Below are positions 9,086-19,973 of a stretch of DNA of 36,050 nucleotides, in pieces. The position numbers and the translations under genes were made by a program. The DNA lies in NCBI GenBank assembly GCA_000151295.1, contig GG745333.1, forward strand, positions 84,083-120,132, given 5' to 3'. Within the stretch, counting starts at the first letter, position 1; every line of letters starts with the position of its first letter. The stretch comes from Allomyces macrogynus ATCC 38327 (lineage: Eukaryota > Blastocladiomycota > Blastocladiomycetes > Blastocladiales > Blastocladiaceae). The notes below the pieces were generated by a model. The model ran no database searches and had not been told where the DNA came from. It worked only from the letters and a program-made list of their open reading frames with translations.

Positions 9086-11004
9086 TCACTTGCGCGGCAC
9101 CAATACGACCGTGTGCGGCAACGGCCGCAACGTTGTCCCGTCCTTGTACCATGCACCAGGCGATCGCCCCACTCCTCGGGCCGCTGCACCTTCCAATCGA
9201 CGCTGCGCGAACATGGCAATCAACAGCTTGATTTCAATCTCGGCGAAGGGCTTACCGATGCACGACCGCATTCCACCGGAAAATGGCAGGTACGAATAGG
9301 GCACTTGGCCCGTGGACTTGTCGTCGACCGACTCGGACGGCGACGTGTCCATGCTGCCGGCGGACATGAACCGCGTTGGGTCAAACGCGAGCGGGTTCGG
9401 CCAGATGCGCGGGTTGCGGTGCAGGTGCATGAAGTCGACGACGACTGAGACCTGTGGCGAGAGGGTGAGGATTAGCGGGAATAGGGGGGGCGAGAATGGG
9501 TGGAAAGGGTGGGCGTACGTTGGGCGGAACGATATGCTCGCCGAGCTGCGTCTCCTCGACGGTCTTGCGCGCTATAAAAATCAAGAGGGGGGTCAGTCGT
9601 TCATTCCGAGGTCGACGCCGATGCCAAAAACGCACCCGTTGCCCACGCAATCGGGAACAACCGGAGCGTTTCCTTCATCACGGCCGTGATCCACTTGAGC
9701 TTCGACAGGTCCTCAAACGACGGGGCCCGGTCGCGGCCCAGCACTTCGTCCACCTCATCAAACAGCTTTTGCTTATACCCTGGATGCGCGTCGAGCAACT
9801 GGACCATAAACGACAACGTTGACGCGGTCGTTTCGTGCCCGGCGATCAAAAAATTCATCACCTCAGATTGCAGACTGTACTCGGACATGTCGGACTGCGC
9901 GAGCAACAGGTCCAAGATCGTCTTGGGCACACGCGCGTCCGTCTCACCACTCGTCTGTCGCGCACGGGCCTCGGCCACGACCTTGGCCCCCCAGCGCGCG
10001 GAACTCGGCGAGCGCGTGATGGTACTCGCGGGTTTCACGCCAGTTCAAAATGGGCCGCAGCGGGTTGGTCGCGCGGAAGTTGGGCTCGTCGAGGACCGTC
10101 AGGACCATGGCCGAGACGGACGAGTCCGGGTGCGACGTGAAGTCGAAATTGTGCCCGAACCCGGCAATCCCAATCACGTCGAGTGTCACGCGGCTGAACC
10201 ATTCTTGCAGGTCGACGGGCGTACCGCTGGTCGCGGCCGATTGCAGAACCGTGTCGAACAGGTAGGCGCCGCGCTCGAGGACGGTCGGGATGACGACGGT
10301 TTGCAGGAAGGAGACGCGGAATGCGGGGTTGACGGCCTTGCGCTAGGTATTGGTGAGTGCGTTCAAAAGTGTGAGTCCGGCGAAGCATGATGGAGACTCT
10401 ATATGATGAGCGCCGGAATCGGTATTTACCTTGTGTGCCCACACTTCGCCACTCGTCGTGAGCAGCGAGTCGCCGACAAGCTCGTGAACCGAGTCGTACT
10501 TTCCCTTGGGCAGGTTGAGCTTGACCATGACAGTTCGCGCAATCTCCGGGTCTGTTCATGGTGCGATTCACGGTTCAGCACAATGTGAGCTGAGAAGAAG
10601 CACCAAATCGCATTGATTGAAACAAATGCATCGCACCCGACATCATGACCATGGTCTCGTTGAGCCCGCGGAACACGTAGACTATCAATTGCGACCGAGT
10701 TGAGGTCAGCGGCATTCTCCACCATCTCGCATGGGCGCCGCAAAGAAGACGCACCAGGACCGAGATTTTCCGCGAGCTGGCCGAACGCGCGCACCATGCC
10801 CTTGGTCGCAATTCGCTCGCCATAGCCCCACAGCCAGTGCGACGATGCGGCATCGTGCGGCATCGGCATCCCGCCCAGAGCGCCTGTGGAAATCACACGC
10901 TCGGCGGTTTTGGCGCCGGTGATTGAGGTGACCAGCTTGCCGCCATAGTAGACGGGTACAGCGAGGACGGCCAGTGCAGTCGCGGCAGCGACAGGGCTGT
11001 TCAT
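9086..11004 (-). CDS. Cytochrome P450 monooxygenase, six exons, with an apparent one-base frameshift
   Basis: Haem-thiolate monooxygenase, probably ER-anchored by the hydrophobic N-terminus (MNSPVAAATALAVLAVPVYY). Exons in coding order: 11004-10755, 10681-10637, 10551-10430, 10342-9636, 9571-9519, 9451-9086. Seen: I-helix oxygen-binding motif FLIAGHETTAS, K-helix ETLR (ExxR), and haem loop PFSGGMRSCIGKPF with the cysteine codon at 9262-9260. After intron 1 the protein reads ENLGPVYVFRGLNETM and after intron 2 SDPEIARTVMVK, both typical P450 N-terminal sheet sequence. The six exons sum to 1543 nt, one base too many. The frame changes within exon 4 at a run of six G (plus strand C 9987-9992) between AEFRAL and AKVVAEAR. 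With one G fewer the product would be about 513 residues, normal for the family. The cause may be a sequencing error or a recent null allele. CYP family not assigned (CYP4-clan-like features). Confidence 0.88.
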
Positions 11005-11852
11005 CGTTTGGTCGGTTGAGAGTGCTGGTTTCGTATGGTCGGTTCTCGTTGGCGGTCGTCTGGTGCTGATGGTTCGAGGATGAGGGCGCGTGAGGGCAGC
11101 ACGGCGCCTATATACGATGGTGAGTGCCGGTTCAGCTGCGGTGTCCGGTCCAGCCCAAGTTGAAGGTCGTGGCTCGTGGTGACATCCGGCGGATGCGATT
11201 TCATGGTTGCCAAATGGCCGAAGAGACGATTTCGGGCGGCCCTGTTCACGAGAAGAAGGCGCCACCTCCCGGTGCGCCGATTAGCGCTCGGTAACGGCAA
11301 GTCCCAGCGGGGCGGCGTGTGCTCCCGGCATCATGAAGCGGCGACTGTCAGCCGTGGAGCTGCCTGTGGACCACGATCACTGATCACTGGCGCCCTGCCT
11401 GCCGTGATCGGTTGGAAGCTTTGCTAGCTGATAAACTGGCGAAAATGAGCGCACGTCTCACAGCAAGCGCGTGCGACACACGTGCGATCGACGATTTGTC
11501 TCGCGCTTCCGCCACCAAACGCACGTCCGACGCCCGCCGAACGCGCACGCGCGCCACTTCAATTTTACATCGTCAACGCAGCGCCAGACTGTTTGGGCGT
11601 ACACACGTGCCGCGCCTCGCTCTCGCTTTCGCCAAACGACCACCACTGTGTTCGCCCCGGCGCCTCCCCGCACGACGCGCTTCACTGGCCAGACCAGCCT
11701 TCTTCCGGTCACGTCAACCAGCAGCCTGGCCTCGGCGCTGCCGCTCGACCCGCTTCTCTCCAGCATCAACCCACTGTTGCGCACTCTTCACGTCTTCACG
11801 TCGCTGTTCTCGACTGCCCGACGTGCAAGCTACAACCACAACCACCCCTTGA
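11005..11852. other. Divergent promoter region between the P450 and VPS9 genes
   Basis: The two genes are transcribed away from each other across about 850 bp. No reading frame with recognisable content occurs. A TATA-like element for the P450 is at 11109-11114. The VPS9 side is pyrimidine-rich with no clear TATA box. Confidence 0.5.
11109..11114 (-). promoter_or_regulatory. Putative TATA box of the P450 gene
   Basis: TATATA reads on both strands and lies about 105 bp upstream of the P450 start codon at 11004 in otherwise GC-rich sequence. Confidence 0.4.
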
Positions 11853-14172
11853 ATGAGCGCACCCAGCGACGACACGATCGCTCAGCAAGTCACCGAAATG
11901 GAACACGACCAAGTGCCCTCCACCGTCGACGACGAGACCATCGCTCGGTATGGAGGGTGATCAAGCCCTTGTCAAGTGGCCACGCCCGGACACGCTGTTT
12001 TGACACGCTGTTCTGACCCGGTGGTCGCCGATGCTAGCCTGCTCCAGGCCGAGTTTGACGAGGAGATGCGGCTCGCCGACGCTGTCGTCGTGCCGTCCGC
12101 CGAGGAGGGCCAGGCCGGGTACCCAGGCGTGCAGTACTATCAAGGCGCCGAGGGGTACGTCGTTGTCGATGGTGTATTCATTTTGTTATCGAGCGTACAC
12201 GCTCATTCTCCACTGTACCAATAGCGCAACCAACCCAGATGGCACCCCTGCCTTCATCACCGACGCGCGCAACGTTGTGCGGTCCAAGATCCAGGACCTC
12301 ATCACGTTCATCAAGACCGAGGCGCAAAAGGCCGGCGAGGCCCAGCAGGCGGCCGAGGGTAGCGAGGCCGCACCCGCCGAGTCGGGCGATGCGCCCGCAG
12401 CTGAAGGTACAGACCGTTGCGAGACGCGCGCGTACACGCGTTTCCGTTGTTCATTCATTTTTTTCATCGCGGACCTGACCGGAGGCGCGGCGTGAAATGT
12501 GGCATTGGTGTGTCCTTGTAGCCAAACGCGACGTGCCGCCCGTGGGCGCCACCCCGACGTTTGACTTTGCCAAGTTCCTCGACCAGATGCGCGACCGCCG
12601 CGCGTTGCCGCTGACCAAGTACTTCCGCAGGTACGATCGCTTGGAGCTCGCACGCGCGCCCCCACCATGCCTGTTGCGTCGATGCATTTGATGCGTTCGA
12701 TGCTGACGCGATGCGGTTGCTCCCGATCGGTAGCTTCTTGCGCGAGTTCACGAAGCGCCAATGGACCGTGACCGAGCAGACTAAGATCGTGCACGACTTC
12801 CTCGACTTCATGTCAACGCAAATGGCGCAGAACGAACTGTTTGCCAACGCGTCAGACGGCGAGCTCGACAATGCCAAGGAGGGCATGGAGAAGCTGCTCA
12901 TGAACAAGCTCTACCAGCAGTACGCCTTTTTTTTTTTTTTTTTTTTGCTCGACATCCACGTGCATTTTGCCCTGCTCTTGATCAAGACTGACCCTCGCCG
13001 CTTCCCCGCGCATCCAGCACCTTCTCGCCCGACACGTCCGATGACGCTGAAAAGGACGAGATTCTCGCCAAGAAGATCTTGATCCTGCAGTGGATTGAGC
13101 TCGAGCACCTCGACATCAAGGTCGATGCCGACGTAGCCGGCCCGTTCCTGCGCGTCGCGCAGAAGGAGCTGCTCAAGATCAACAAGTACAAGGCGCCGCG
13201 CGATAAGCTCATCTGCATTCTCAACGCGTGCAAAGTCATCTTTGGTCCGCTGAATCGCCAGAGCTCTTGTCGAGCGATGCGTGTGTTCGTCGGCGCTCAT
13301 CATTTCGTTTGGTTTTGATAGGTCTCCTCAAGCAGTCGGGCCAGTCGGAGACGGCCGACAGTTTCCTGCCGCTGCTCATTTTCGTAATTCTGCAAGCCAA
13401 CCCGCCGCAGCTCATCTCCAACATCCAGTGCGTGCTCGCCACTCACTTTTACCCTTCGCCCGTCCGCACAGAATCTCACCACCCACCCAACTCCCCCACC
13501 TCCACCAACAGGTACATCAACCGGTTCCGCAACCCGCACAAGCTGCACTCCGAGGCCGGGTACTACCTGACAAACCTCGAGGGCGCCGTCTCGTTCATTC
13601 AGAACGTCGACTACACGTCGCTCTCCATCTCGCAAGAAGAATTCGACGCCAAGATCGAGGCGCGCGTCGCCGAACTCGAGGCGCAGGAGCAGGCGCTGCG
13701 TGCCATGGACGAGGACGCACAGGCGGCCGCCGCGGCCGAGCAGCAGCAGCAGGCGCAGATCGTCTCGCAGCAGCGGCTCGAGCAGATCGCAGCGACGGCC
13801 AAAAAGCCCATCGAGTTCCTTTCGCGGTGGTTCCAGGAGGCGCTCGCCGTGCCGTCGGCCGAGAACAAGGAGCCCGAGGCAGCCGCGGCGGAAGCGGCGT
13901 CCACGGAGGAGGCGGTGGCCCAGGAGGAAGAGCACGCCGAGGAGGGCGAGGAGGGTGTGGACCTCGATGCGCTCAGCCCCGAGGAACGCGCGCTGCTGAC
14001 CGACTACGACTTGCAGCTGGCCATGGCTCTGTCGATGTCGCTCGAGGAAGAGCGCATCACGCTCGACAAGCAGGTGTCGGACACGATGGCCGTCGGGACC
14101 GACGAGGACGATGAGAGCACCAAGGGGTTCGACCTCGAGGAGTCGGTCGCGCAGCTGCCGGCGTCGGCCTAG
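11853..14172 (+). CDS. VPS9-domain Rab5/Vps21 guanine nucleotide exchange factor with C-terminal UIM
   Basis: Activates Rab5-type GTPases on early endosomes (Vps9/Rabex-5 family). Exons: 11853-11947, 12038-12154, 12225-12406, 12522-12630, 12734-12919, 13018-13244, 13322-13427, 13512-14172; the sum is 1683 nt, giving 560 residues with no frame conflict. Seen: short acidic N-terminus; helical bundle (residues ~140-245, FAKFLDQM to KLLMNKLYQ); VPS9 core (~250-375) with [36 protein letters not shown] and, near its end, [20 protein letters not shown] and [16 protein letters not shown] charged Ala/Glu/Gln-rich coiled-coil-like region follows. Near the C-terminus [17 protein letters not shown] (~503-520) matches the ubiquitin-interacting motif pattern. 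Yeast Vps9 carries a C-terminal CUE domain at this place, so the ubiquitin-binding module seems to be exchanged. Intron 5 contains a T20 run. Confidence 0.92.
12927..12946 (+). repeat. T20 homopolymer in intron 5 of the VPS9 gene
   Basis: Twenty consecutive T residues begin seven bases after the 5' splice site at 12920, inside a 98-nt intron of an otherwise GC-rich gene. Confidence 0.95.
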
Positions 14173-14814
14173 GGGTGCGCGTGTCGTTGACGAAGGAAAG
14201 GGAGCCTGGACGCGTCGTGAGGAGCGCGTTTATGTTTGTATGATTTCGGTCGGTCGATGATTGGGCCACGCCTTTGTTGTGAGCCGATGTTGGCGCGGTC
14301 TTTCGCATATTTTTTTGACGACGCTGTTTGCTTTCCATATAAATACAAGCATACCTACGTTCGTGCCCAGCAGAGGCAGACTCGTTGACACGTCGACGAT
14401 CCAGAAGAGCGCGATGGGTATGCGATGACCTGAAATCGACCTGGTTGTTGATGCAGACACGGTTGTTATCGACTTGGCAATGGGCTGTTAACAGCTGGCG
14501 GTTGCTGGTTGATGAAGCTTGGATGGGGATCGGATGACCTCCAATGGGATTGGGATGACAATGGCAATGGATTTGTTTGGCCGCTGGGCAGTCACCCTTC
14601 AGGCTGTCGGGCGTTGGTTGATGTGTGCAAGCTACCACAGCTATATGTACGATGCACAAATTTGTACGCTCAGCGGGGGTGCGCGCACGTCGTCGCGGGG
14701 GGTGCAGCAAAATGGGGGCGGTGGAAACACCTCATCGTAATCGTCGAGCTCGCCGGCGCGCGTTGCAGCAAGTTAGAGGTTACAGTACTTAGTGCTTTTG
14801 ACCGTACTTCCCTC
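14173..14814. other. Intergenic region between the VPS9 gene and tRNA-Ser
   Basis: No gene recognised. A TATAAATA box-like word occurs at 14338-14345 without an assignable gene downstream. The stretch 14400-14600 is enriched in GATG/TGGGAT words. Confidence 0.4.
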
Positions 14815-14896
14815 GACAACGTGTCCGAGTGGTTAAGGAGATTGACTTGAAATCAATTAGGCTCCGCCTGCACAGGTTCGAATCCTGTCGTTGTCG
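14815..14896 (+). tRNA. tRNA-Ser (anticodon UGA)
   Basis: Acceptor arms GACAACG and CGTTGTC pair fully and are followed by discriminator G. The A box lies in the D arm (GTCCGAGTGGTTAAGGA). The anticodon arm ATTGA-CTTGAAA-TCAAT carries TGA at 14848-14850. A long variable arm (TAGGCTCCGCCTGC), typical of serine tRNAs, and T arm CAGGTTCGAATCCTG follow. No intron; CCA is not encoded, as normal for nuclear tRNA genes. Confidence 0.95.
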
Positions 14897-15069
14897 TTTA
14901 CGCGCACCAAACACAATTGCCAATGGCCAATGGATTTTTGAATGGCACGATCGCCTGGACATCTGTCGTGCTTCACGAGTCATGGAATGATTTTGCAATT
15001 TTTTTGGTCTCAACAAAGAACCACGAAGAAGCAACGCGGAGCAACCTGTTTCAATGTGTCCATTTGTTC

Positions 15070-15930
15070 CACACCGTGCGCGTCTTTGCGGATTTGTGGC
15101 TCGTTTGGTGGACAAACGACACGTTTCCGTGGTCCTTGGTGACGTACATTGGCACCTACACGGCGTGGGGTCTTGGGCAAGGGCTCTTGACGAGTACGCC
15201 TCTCTTCTCCACCTCATTTGACCTCAAGGTTCGCGACTGACCAGTTCTCTTGGTATAGTCCTCTCCAACGTCGCACTCGCCTACTCGGGCGTACATGCAT
15301 CACGCATCATGCACAAGCTCGCCCTCACCCGTGTCGCATTCGCACCCCTCAGATTCTTTGAACGCACGCCTCTCGGCCGAATCCTCGCTCTCTTTTCCAA
15401 GGACGTGGATATGACCGATAATACGCTCATCGACGTGTTCCACATGTTCATGCGCTCGTATACGATGGTGATATCCGTCATGGCTCTGATGGTCGTGGCC
15501 ACGCCATACCTCTCCATTGCTCTCACCTCGACCGGTTCTCCCCATTTGACGACCAGCATCTGTGGGACTGCCTAACGCGCGCCTGGCTCGCCACCCGGAT
15601 CGCGAGCTTGGAGGGGACACTCGACGTGCACGTGTCCGAGAATGGTGATTGTGCATCGGTTGCATACGATTATTGGTTCGCGTTACTTTGATGGTGGGAG
15701 GAGAGATTCGCGGGCGCTTCAACTGACTTGATTCTCGTGTTTCTTTGTATGTTTTGTATATAAACGACGAACTGGTCCTCGTCATGGATCACGGGCAAGT
15801 ACTTGAGTCGGGGTCACCGCTTGAGCTGCTCAACCAGAACGGGTCGGTTATCGCGACCATGGTTGAAGACACAGGCGCTGCTAATGTTGCGGTGTTACGG
15901 CGCTTAGCTGAGCTGGCCGACACCAGCCAT
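15070..15930 (+). pseudogene. Decayed, internally deleted copy of the ABCC transporter gene
   Basis: Four collinear segments match the intact gene at 3955-8682. 15070-15193 matches its TMD2 entry ([27 protein letters not shown]); after an intron at the same position (15194-15258), 15259-15528 matches [20 protein letters not shown] to the middle of TMD2. It then jumps to NBD2 after Walker A ([18 protein letters not shown], 15529-15645), and again to VHRLHTIIG and [16 protein letters not shown] (15646-15930). The missing parts correspond to about 7134-8104 and 8226-8391 of the intact gene, removing Walker A, the signature and Walker B of NBD2. The last intron lacks an AG acceptor before its exon, and frames are broken. 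Divergence is clearly higher than in the second copy at 20619-20964, so this is an older duplication. Confidence 0.85.
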
Positions 15931-16432
15931 TGCCCACCGTGCCCGTTTGTGCGGCAAAGACAAGACTCTTTCACGGTCACGTTGCGAGTTCGAGTCTACT
16001 GTTCACCTCACGTTGCTGATCACTGTGTTCAGCTTTTGCTCACGCTCCCGGCCTATCGAATATCATCTCCCACGATCAGCGCAACCGTCCAGTCCGCACC
16101 CAACTTGCCGCACGACGATCTGCCAGTCCCGCACCTGCTCTCGGGTGTGCCGCGACCGCGTTCTGTTCTGCGTGCTGATCAGCGACCAACCCTGTCCCCG
16201 TGCGATTCCTTCGATTCCTTGTGGTGCGCTGGTCACTCCACAACCCGCGTTTTCGCACCGCGGCGCTCCTGGGTCCTGCCGCGCGATCCCCGTTCCACGT
16301 TCCGCAAAGCCCAAACCGATCTCCCGCCACGCTATGATGCCGTCCGCGTGTCTGGTGAAGGACCGCGCTGGCGGGCCCCAGCGGCACCGTTATCGAGCCG
16401 GAGTGCACCCGTCTCGTGCTGTTCGCGCTGCG
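15931..16432. other. Leader and promoter region of the class C GPCR gene
   Basis: About 500 bp, pyrimidine-rich. The GPCR frame is open upstream to 15947, with in-frame ATGs at 16334 and 16337, but the added residues look like random arginine/proline-rich sequence, while the ATG at 16433 begins a clean signal peptide. No TATA box recognised. Confidence 0.4.
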
Positions 16433-19400
16433 ATGGTGGCTTCGGCCGTGCTTGGCGCGGTGCTTGCCGTAACCGTGCTCCTGGCCGGGTCCGCGCACGC
16501 CGTGACCACGTATGTGATCGGAGTCGTGCTTCCAACAACGAATCTGTGTATGTGCGCCGTCTCTCTACCGTATCGATGCCGTCTCCTCGTGTTGAACCAT
16601 GTGCTGACCCTGTTTATCATGTCTTTGTCCGCCAGCGTCGATTGTCGTGGACCCCAACATCCTGCCGCTGTGGCAAGTGATTATTTCGGCGCTGCCCACC
16701 ATGAACGCGCTCAACCCAAACTATCGGTTCGGTTTTGTGCGCGGCAACTCGGGTGGCAACCGCGCCTACGCGATCTCGGCCATGTGGCGGCTCTACGGTA
16801 CGAAATTGATTCGCACTGCGCATCTGACCGCTGGCGGCGAACTGACATTGTGAGGCCGGATATGGCAGATAACAATGCGACGGTGGCCTATATTGGCGAG
16901 TACACGTCGGAGAACACGATTCCGCTCGTCTATGCCGAGTCGCGCATCCGCGCGTGGCATTGCAGCGGCAGCGCGTCGAGTAGCGATCTGAGCAGCACCC
17001 AGTTTCCGCGCTTTTTTCGGACAATTCCGGTAAAAATTTTCGAAGCGCGTGCACAGATATGGCGCTGGAGACGGTTGCTGACGAGTGCCGGATCGGGCTA
17101 TGTAGGACAACACGCAGCAGGGCGCGGCCATGGCCAAGTTTGTACTCGCCATGGGTTGGACGCACGTCAACTTGCTCGCGGCGACCGACTCGTATGGCGC
17201 GTCCAGTACGTTTATTCGGTTCTGCCGTCACGTCCATGTTGTGTGTGCATCCAACTCACTCTCATTTTTTCGCTTTAGTCGCGGCCAGTTTCCTCGACGC
17301 AGCGCAGACGCTCGGCATCACGGTCTTCACCGACGTCTATGTGCCGGGTGACAAGGACCTCGGCCCGCAAGTTCGCAACTTGGCCAACAGCTACTCGAAT
17401 GTGCACATTGTCGCGGCCTACGCAGAAGACTTTGCCGTGCTCTTGCGGGAGGCGCGCGCGCAGGGCTTGCTGAATGCCGACAACGCTTGGGTGCGCTCCA
17501 GAATCCGACCCGCGTCCCGCACCCACCACGCACGCGACCTTTGTCCTGACTGATTACACTCCCAAATTCTAGGTCGGCACCGACGCGCTTGAAATGTACA
17601 TGGCCGGCGCAATCCCCACCACCTCAAGTAACTACGTGACCGACATGGCCAATGCGAACGGCGTGCTCTACATGGCGCCGTACGTGGACACGAACAGCAC
17701 GGCCTACCAGACCATGTCCACCGCGTACTCGGCCATCAACACGACATACCCAATCAGCAAGGTCCCGTACGCGGCACTGCACTACGACTGTGCCGTGGCG
17801 CTCGCGCGTGGCCTAATCCAGACGGCCGAACGCGTCGGACCCACGAACGTGACGCGAGCGGATCTGGTCTTGGAGCGCGATTTCTTGCCGCCGCCGTTTG
17901 CCGGGGCCACGGGGGAAGTGTCGTTTTCGAATGCGGGTGATCGTGCGGGGTATGTTTGACTGTATTTGGCCATACTGCCGACGGGGACCGAGACTAACGG
18001 CCTCATTTTACGGATTCAGGTCGTTTTCGGTCTGGAACATGTACGGAGGGCAGCGGTACACGGCCTACCGCGTACACGTCGACGGCTCTATCCAATCCGT
18101 GGCCGCCCCGCAATTCTTTGCGGGCTCGTCGACCCCGCCGCCCGACATTCCGGCCAGGATGGTCTTGTACCCGCAATGGTCCGAACCGGGCGTGATTATC
18201 ACGTCGGTGGTGCGCGCCATCCTGATCGTCTTGTTCTTGGCAGGCACGGCTGTCCTGTTCAAGCACCGCAACGAGGCGATCGTCCGGAACCTTTCGTTCC
18301 CGTTCCTGGTGCTCATCACGAACGGGTGTATTTGGGTGCTGGTCGGCGAGTTTGTCTCGATTGGGAAGCCGTCGCGCGTCACGTGTCATGCGCCCGTGTG
18401 GATCTTGACGATTGGGTACCAGATGATCATTGGGAGCAGTGCCGTCAAGACGTACCGGGTACGTTTCGCTCGTGCCGTCAGTGTTGAGGGGCATGTGGAG
18501 ACTGACCACGTCGTCGAATGTTCCTGTCGCATGTAGATATGGCGTATTTTCGGTCCGATTCTGTTCCACCTCGTCTCACGCACTCTCGACTACCAGATCC
18601 TCGACTGACCCCGCGATTTCATAGATAACAAGTCGATGCGGCGGCTCAAGACGATTCAGAATCCGTACCTATTCAAAATGGTGGCCTCGCTGATCGCGCT
18701 GCAAAGCATCATTTTCGGTATTTGGCTCGGCGCGTTCCCGAGCTCCCCCGTGGCCTCGAACAGCAAGAAATTGCTCTACTTTACGTGCGCCTCGTCCAGC
18801 AAGGTCGGCGAGCAGGCGGTCATGGGCACGACGCTCGCGCTCAACTTGGCGTTGCTCGTGGCGGTGATTTACCTCGGGTACAAGGTAAGGATTGGGATGC
18901 TCGGTATTGGGTATTGGTGAGACGGGCAACTGACAGTTTATCGGATTTTTGTAGACGCGCAACGTGGCCTCGTCGTTCCGCGAAACGCTGTGGATCATGT
19001 ATGTCGCGCAGGTACGTTGGCTCTTCCCCGTCGTCGTCGTCGTAGTCGTCGTCGTCGTCACACCCCCGTGACTGATCCGCGTACGCTGGAATGCTAGAAC
19101 ATTGCGTTTGCCGGCGTCATTATCCTCGCCTTCAGTTTTATCACCATGGCAGACTTCCTTCTCGGCGCCTACATGATCCGCACGGTCGTCATGATCTACG
19201 TTGTGGCCTTCACCTACGCCGCACTCGTCGGTCGCGTGGTCATCGCCCTGCTCCGCGGCACCGCCGGTGCGCCCGAAGGAGCTGCCGACCCGCCCGCCGG
19301 GGCCGCCGCCGCCGCACGCGCCAAATTTGCCGCTGGCGGTGTGGGCACGACAAGCATGACGAGCACCGCGCGCGCGGCCGTTGCGACCGCTGCCGCGCCT

Positions 19401-19973
19401 AACCCGGCAATGCACGTCTCGATGAACCACGAGACGGGCAAAGTCGCGCACGTCTCGGGCCAGTACGCGGTCAAGGAATCCTCCGCGTGGTTTGCGACAT
19501 GGACGATGCACGCGGTCCACCTGTTCTCAGGCGATGCGATCATCGCGCTCGTTCCGGACTCGCAGGACACGCAGGGCACGCATGGCGTGGTCCTTCCGCT
19601 CGCGGGCACGCAGTACGACCCGAATCCGGGTCGTGCGGCGCTCTGTATCGAGCTGTTTGCGCACGGCCGCGCGTGGCTCGTGCAGTACGAGTCGGAGCCG
19701 GACCGCGACGCCTGGGTGAAGGTCTTGGCTGCGACCTGTACGGTCAGTTCGAGTTCGCGGTCGCGCAGTGCCACGGGGAGGCCCGCGGAAATGTCGGCGG
19801 TGGCACCGAACAAGGAGGCCCCGGCGGGGAAGATGGGCAAAGGGAAGAGTGTCGAGGCGCTGGCGCGTGCGGGGACGGCGCAGACGAACGCGTCAGAGGC
19901 TGGGTTGCCGGGGGCGTCGGTGAATGCGTCGCGCGTGGCGTTGCAGCCGACGCGGCCGACGCGGCAATTCTGA
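16433..19973 (+). CDS. GABA-B-like class C GPCR with C-terminal PH-like domain, 924 residues, eleven exons
   Basis: Cell-surface receptor with a bilobed amino-acid-type ligand domain coupled to a seven-helix core. Exons: 16433-16547, 16636-16797, 16869-17029, 17106-17205, 17279-17490, 17573-17949, 18020-18458, 18537-18552, 18625-18884, 18955-19011, 19098-19973; the sum is 2775 nt, exactly 925 codons. Seen: signal peptide MVASAVLGAVLAVTVLLAGS; Venus-flytrap/ANF-type domain (~24-425) with PRFFRTIPDNTQQGAAMAKF and VGTDALEMYMAG; no cysteine-rich linker, as in GABA-B receptors; seven hydrophobic helices (~430-690), with the class C motif KTYRIWRIFDN after TM3 built from exons 7-9, including a 16-nt exon 8. 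The tail (~745-858) looks like a pleckstrin-homology domain, ending AWLVQYESEPDRDAWVKVL with the invariant PH tryptophan. The ligand and G-protein partner are unknown. Confidence 0.92.
18537..18552 (+). other. 16-nt microexon of the GPCR gene (exon 8)
   Basis: ATATGGCGTATTTTCG encodes IWRIF plus the first base of the next Asp codon. It is flanked by CATGTAG upstream and GTCCGA downstream and joins KTYR to DNKSMRRLKTIQNP, restoring the conserved second intracellular loop. Leaving it out shifts the frame. Confidence 0.8.

Noticed and set aside
14917..15240. Independent small membrane protein before the GPCR
   Set aside because: Its second half is ABCC TMD2 sequence and it ends in the intron of the decayed ABCC copy.
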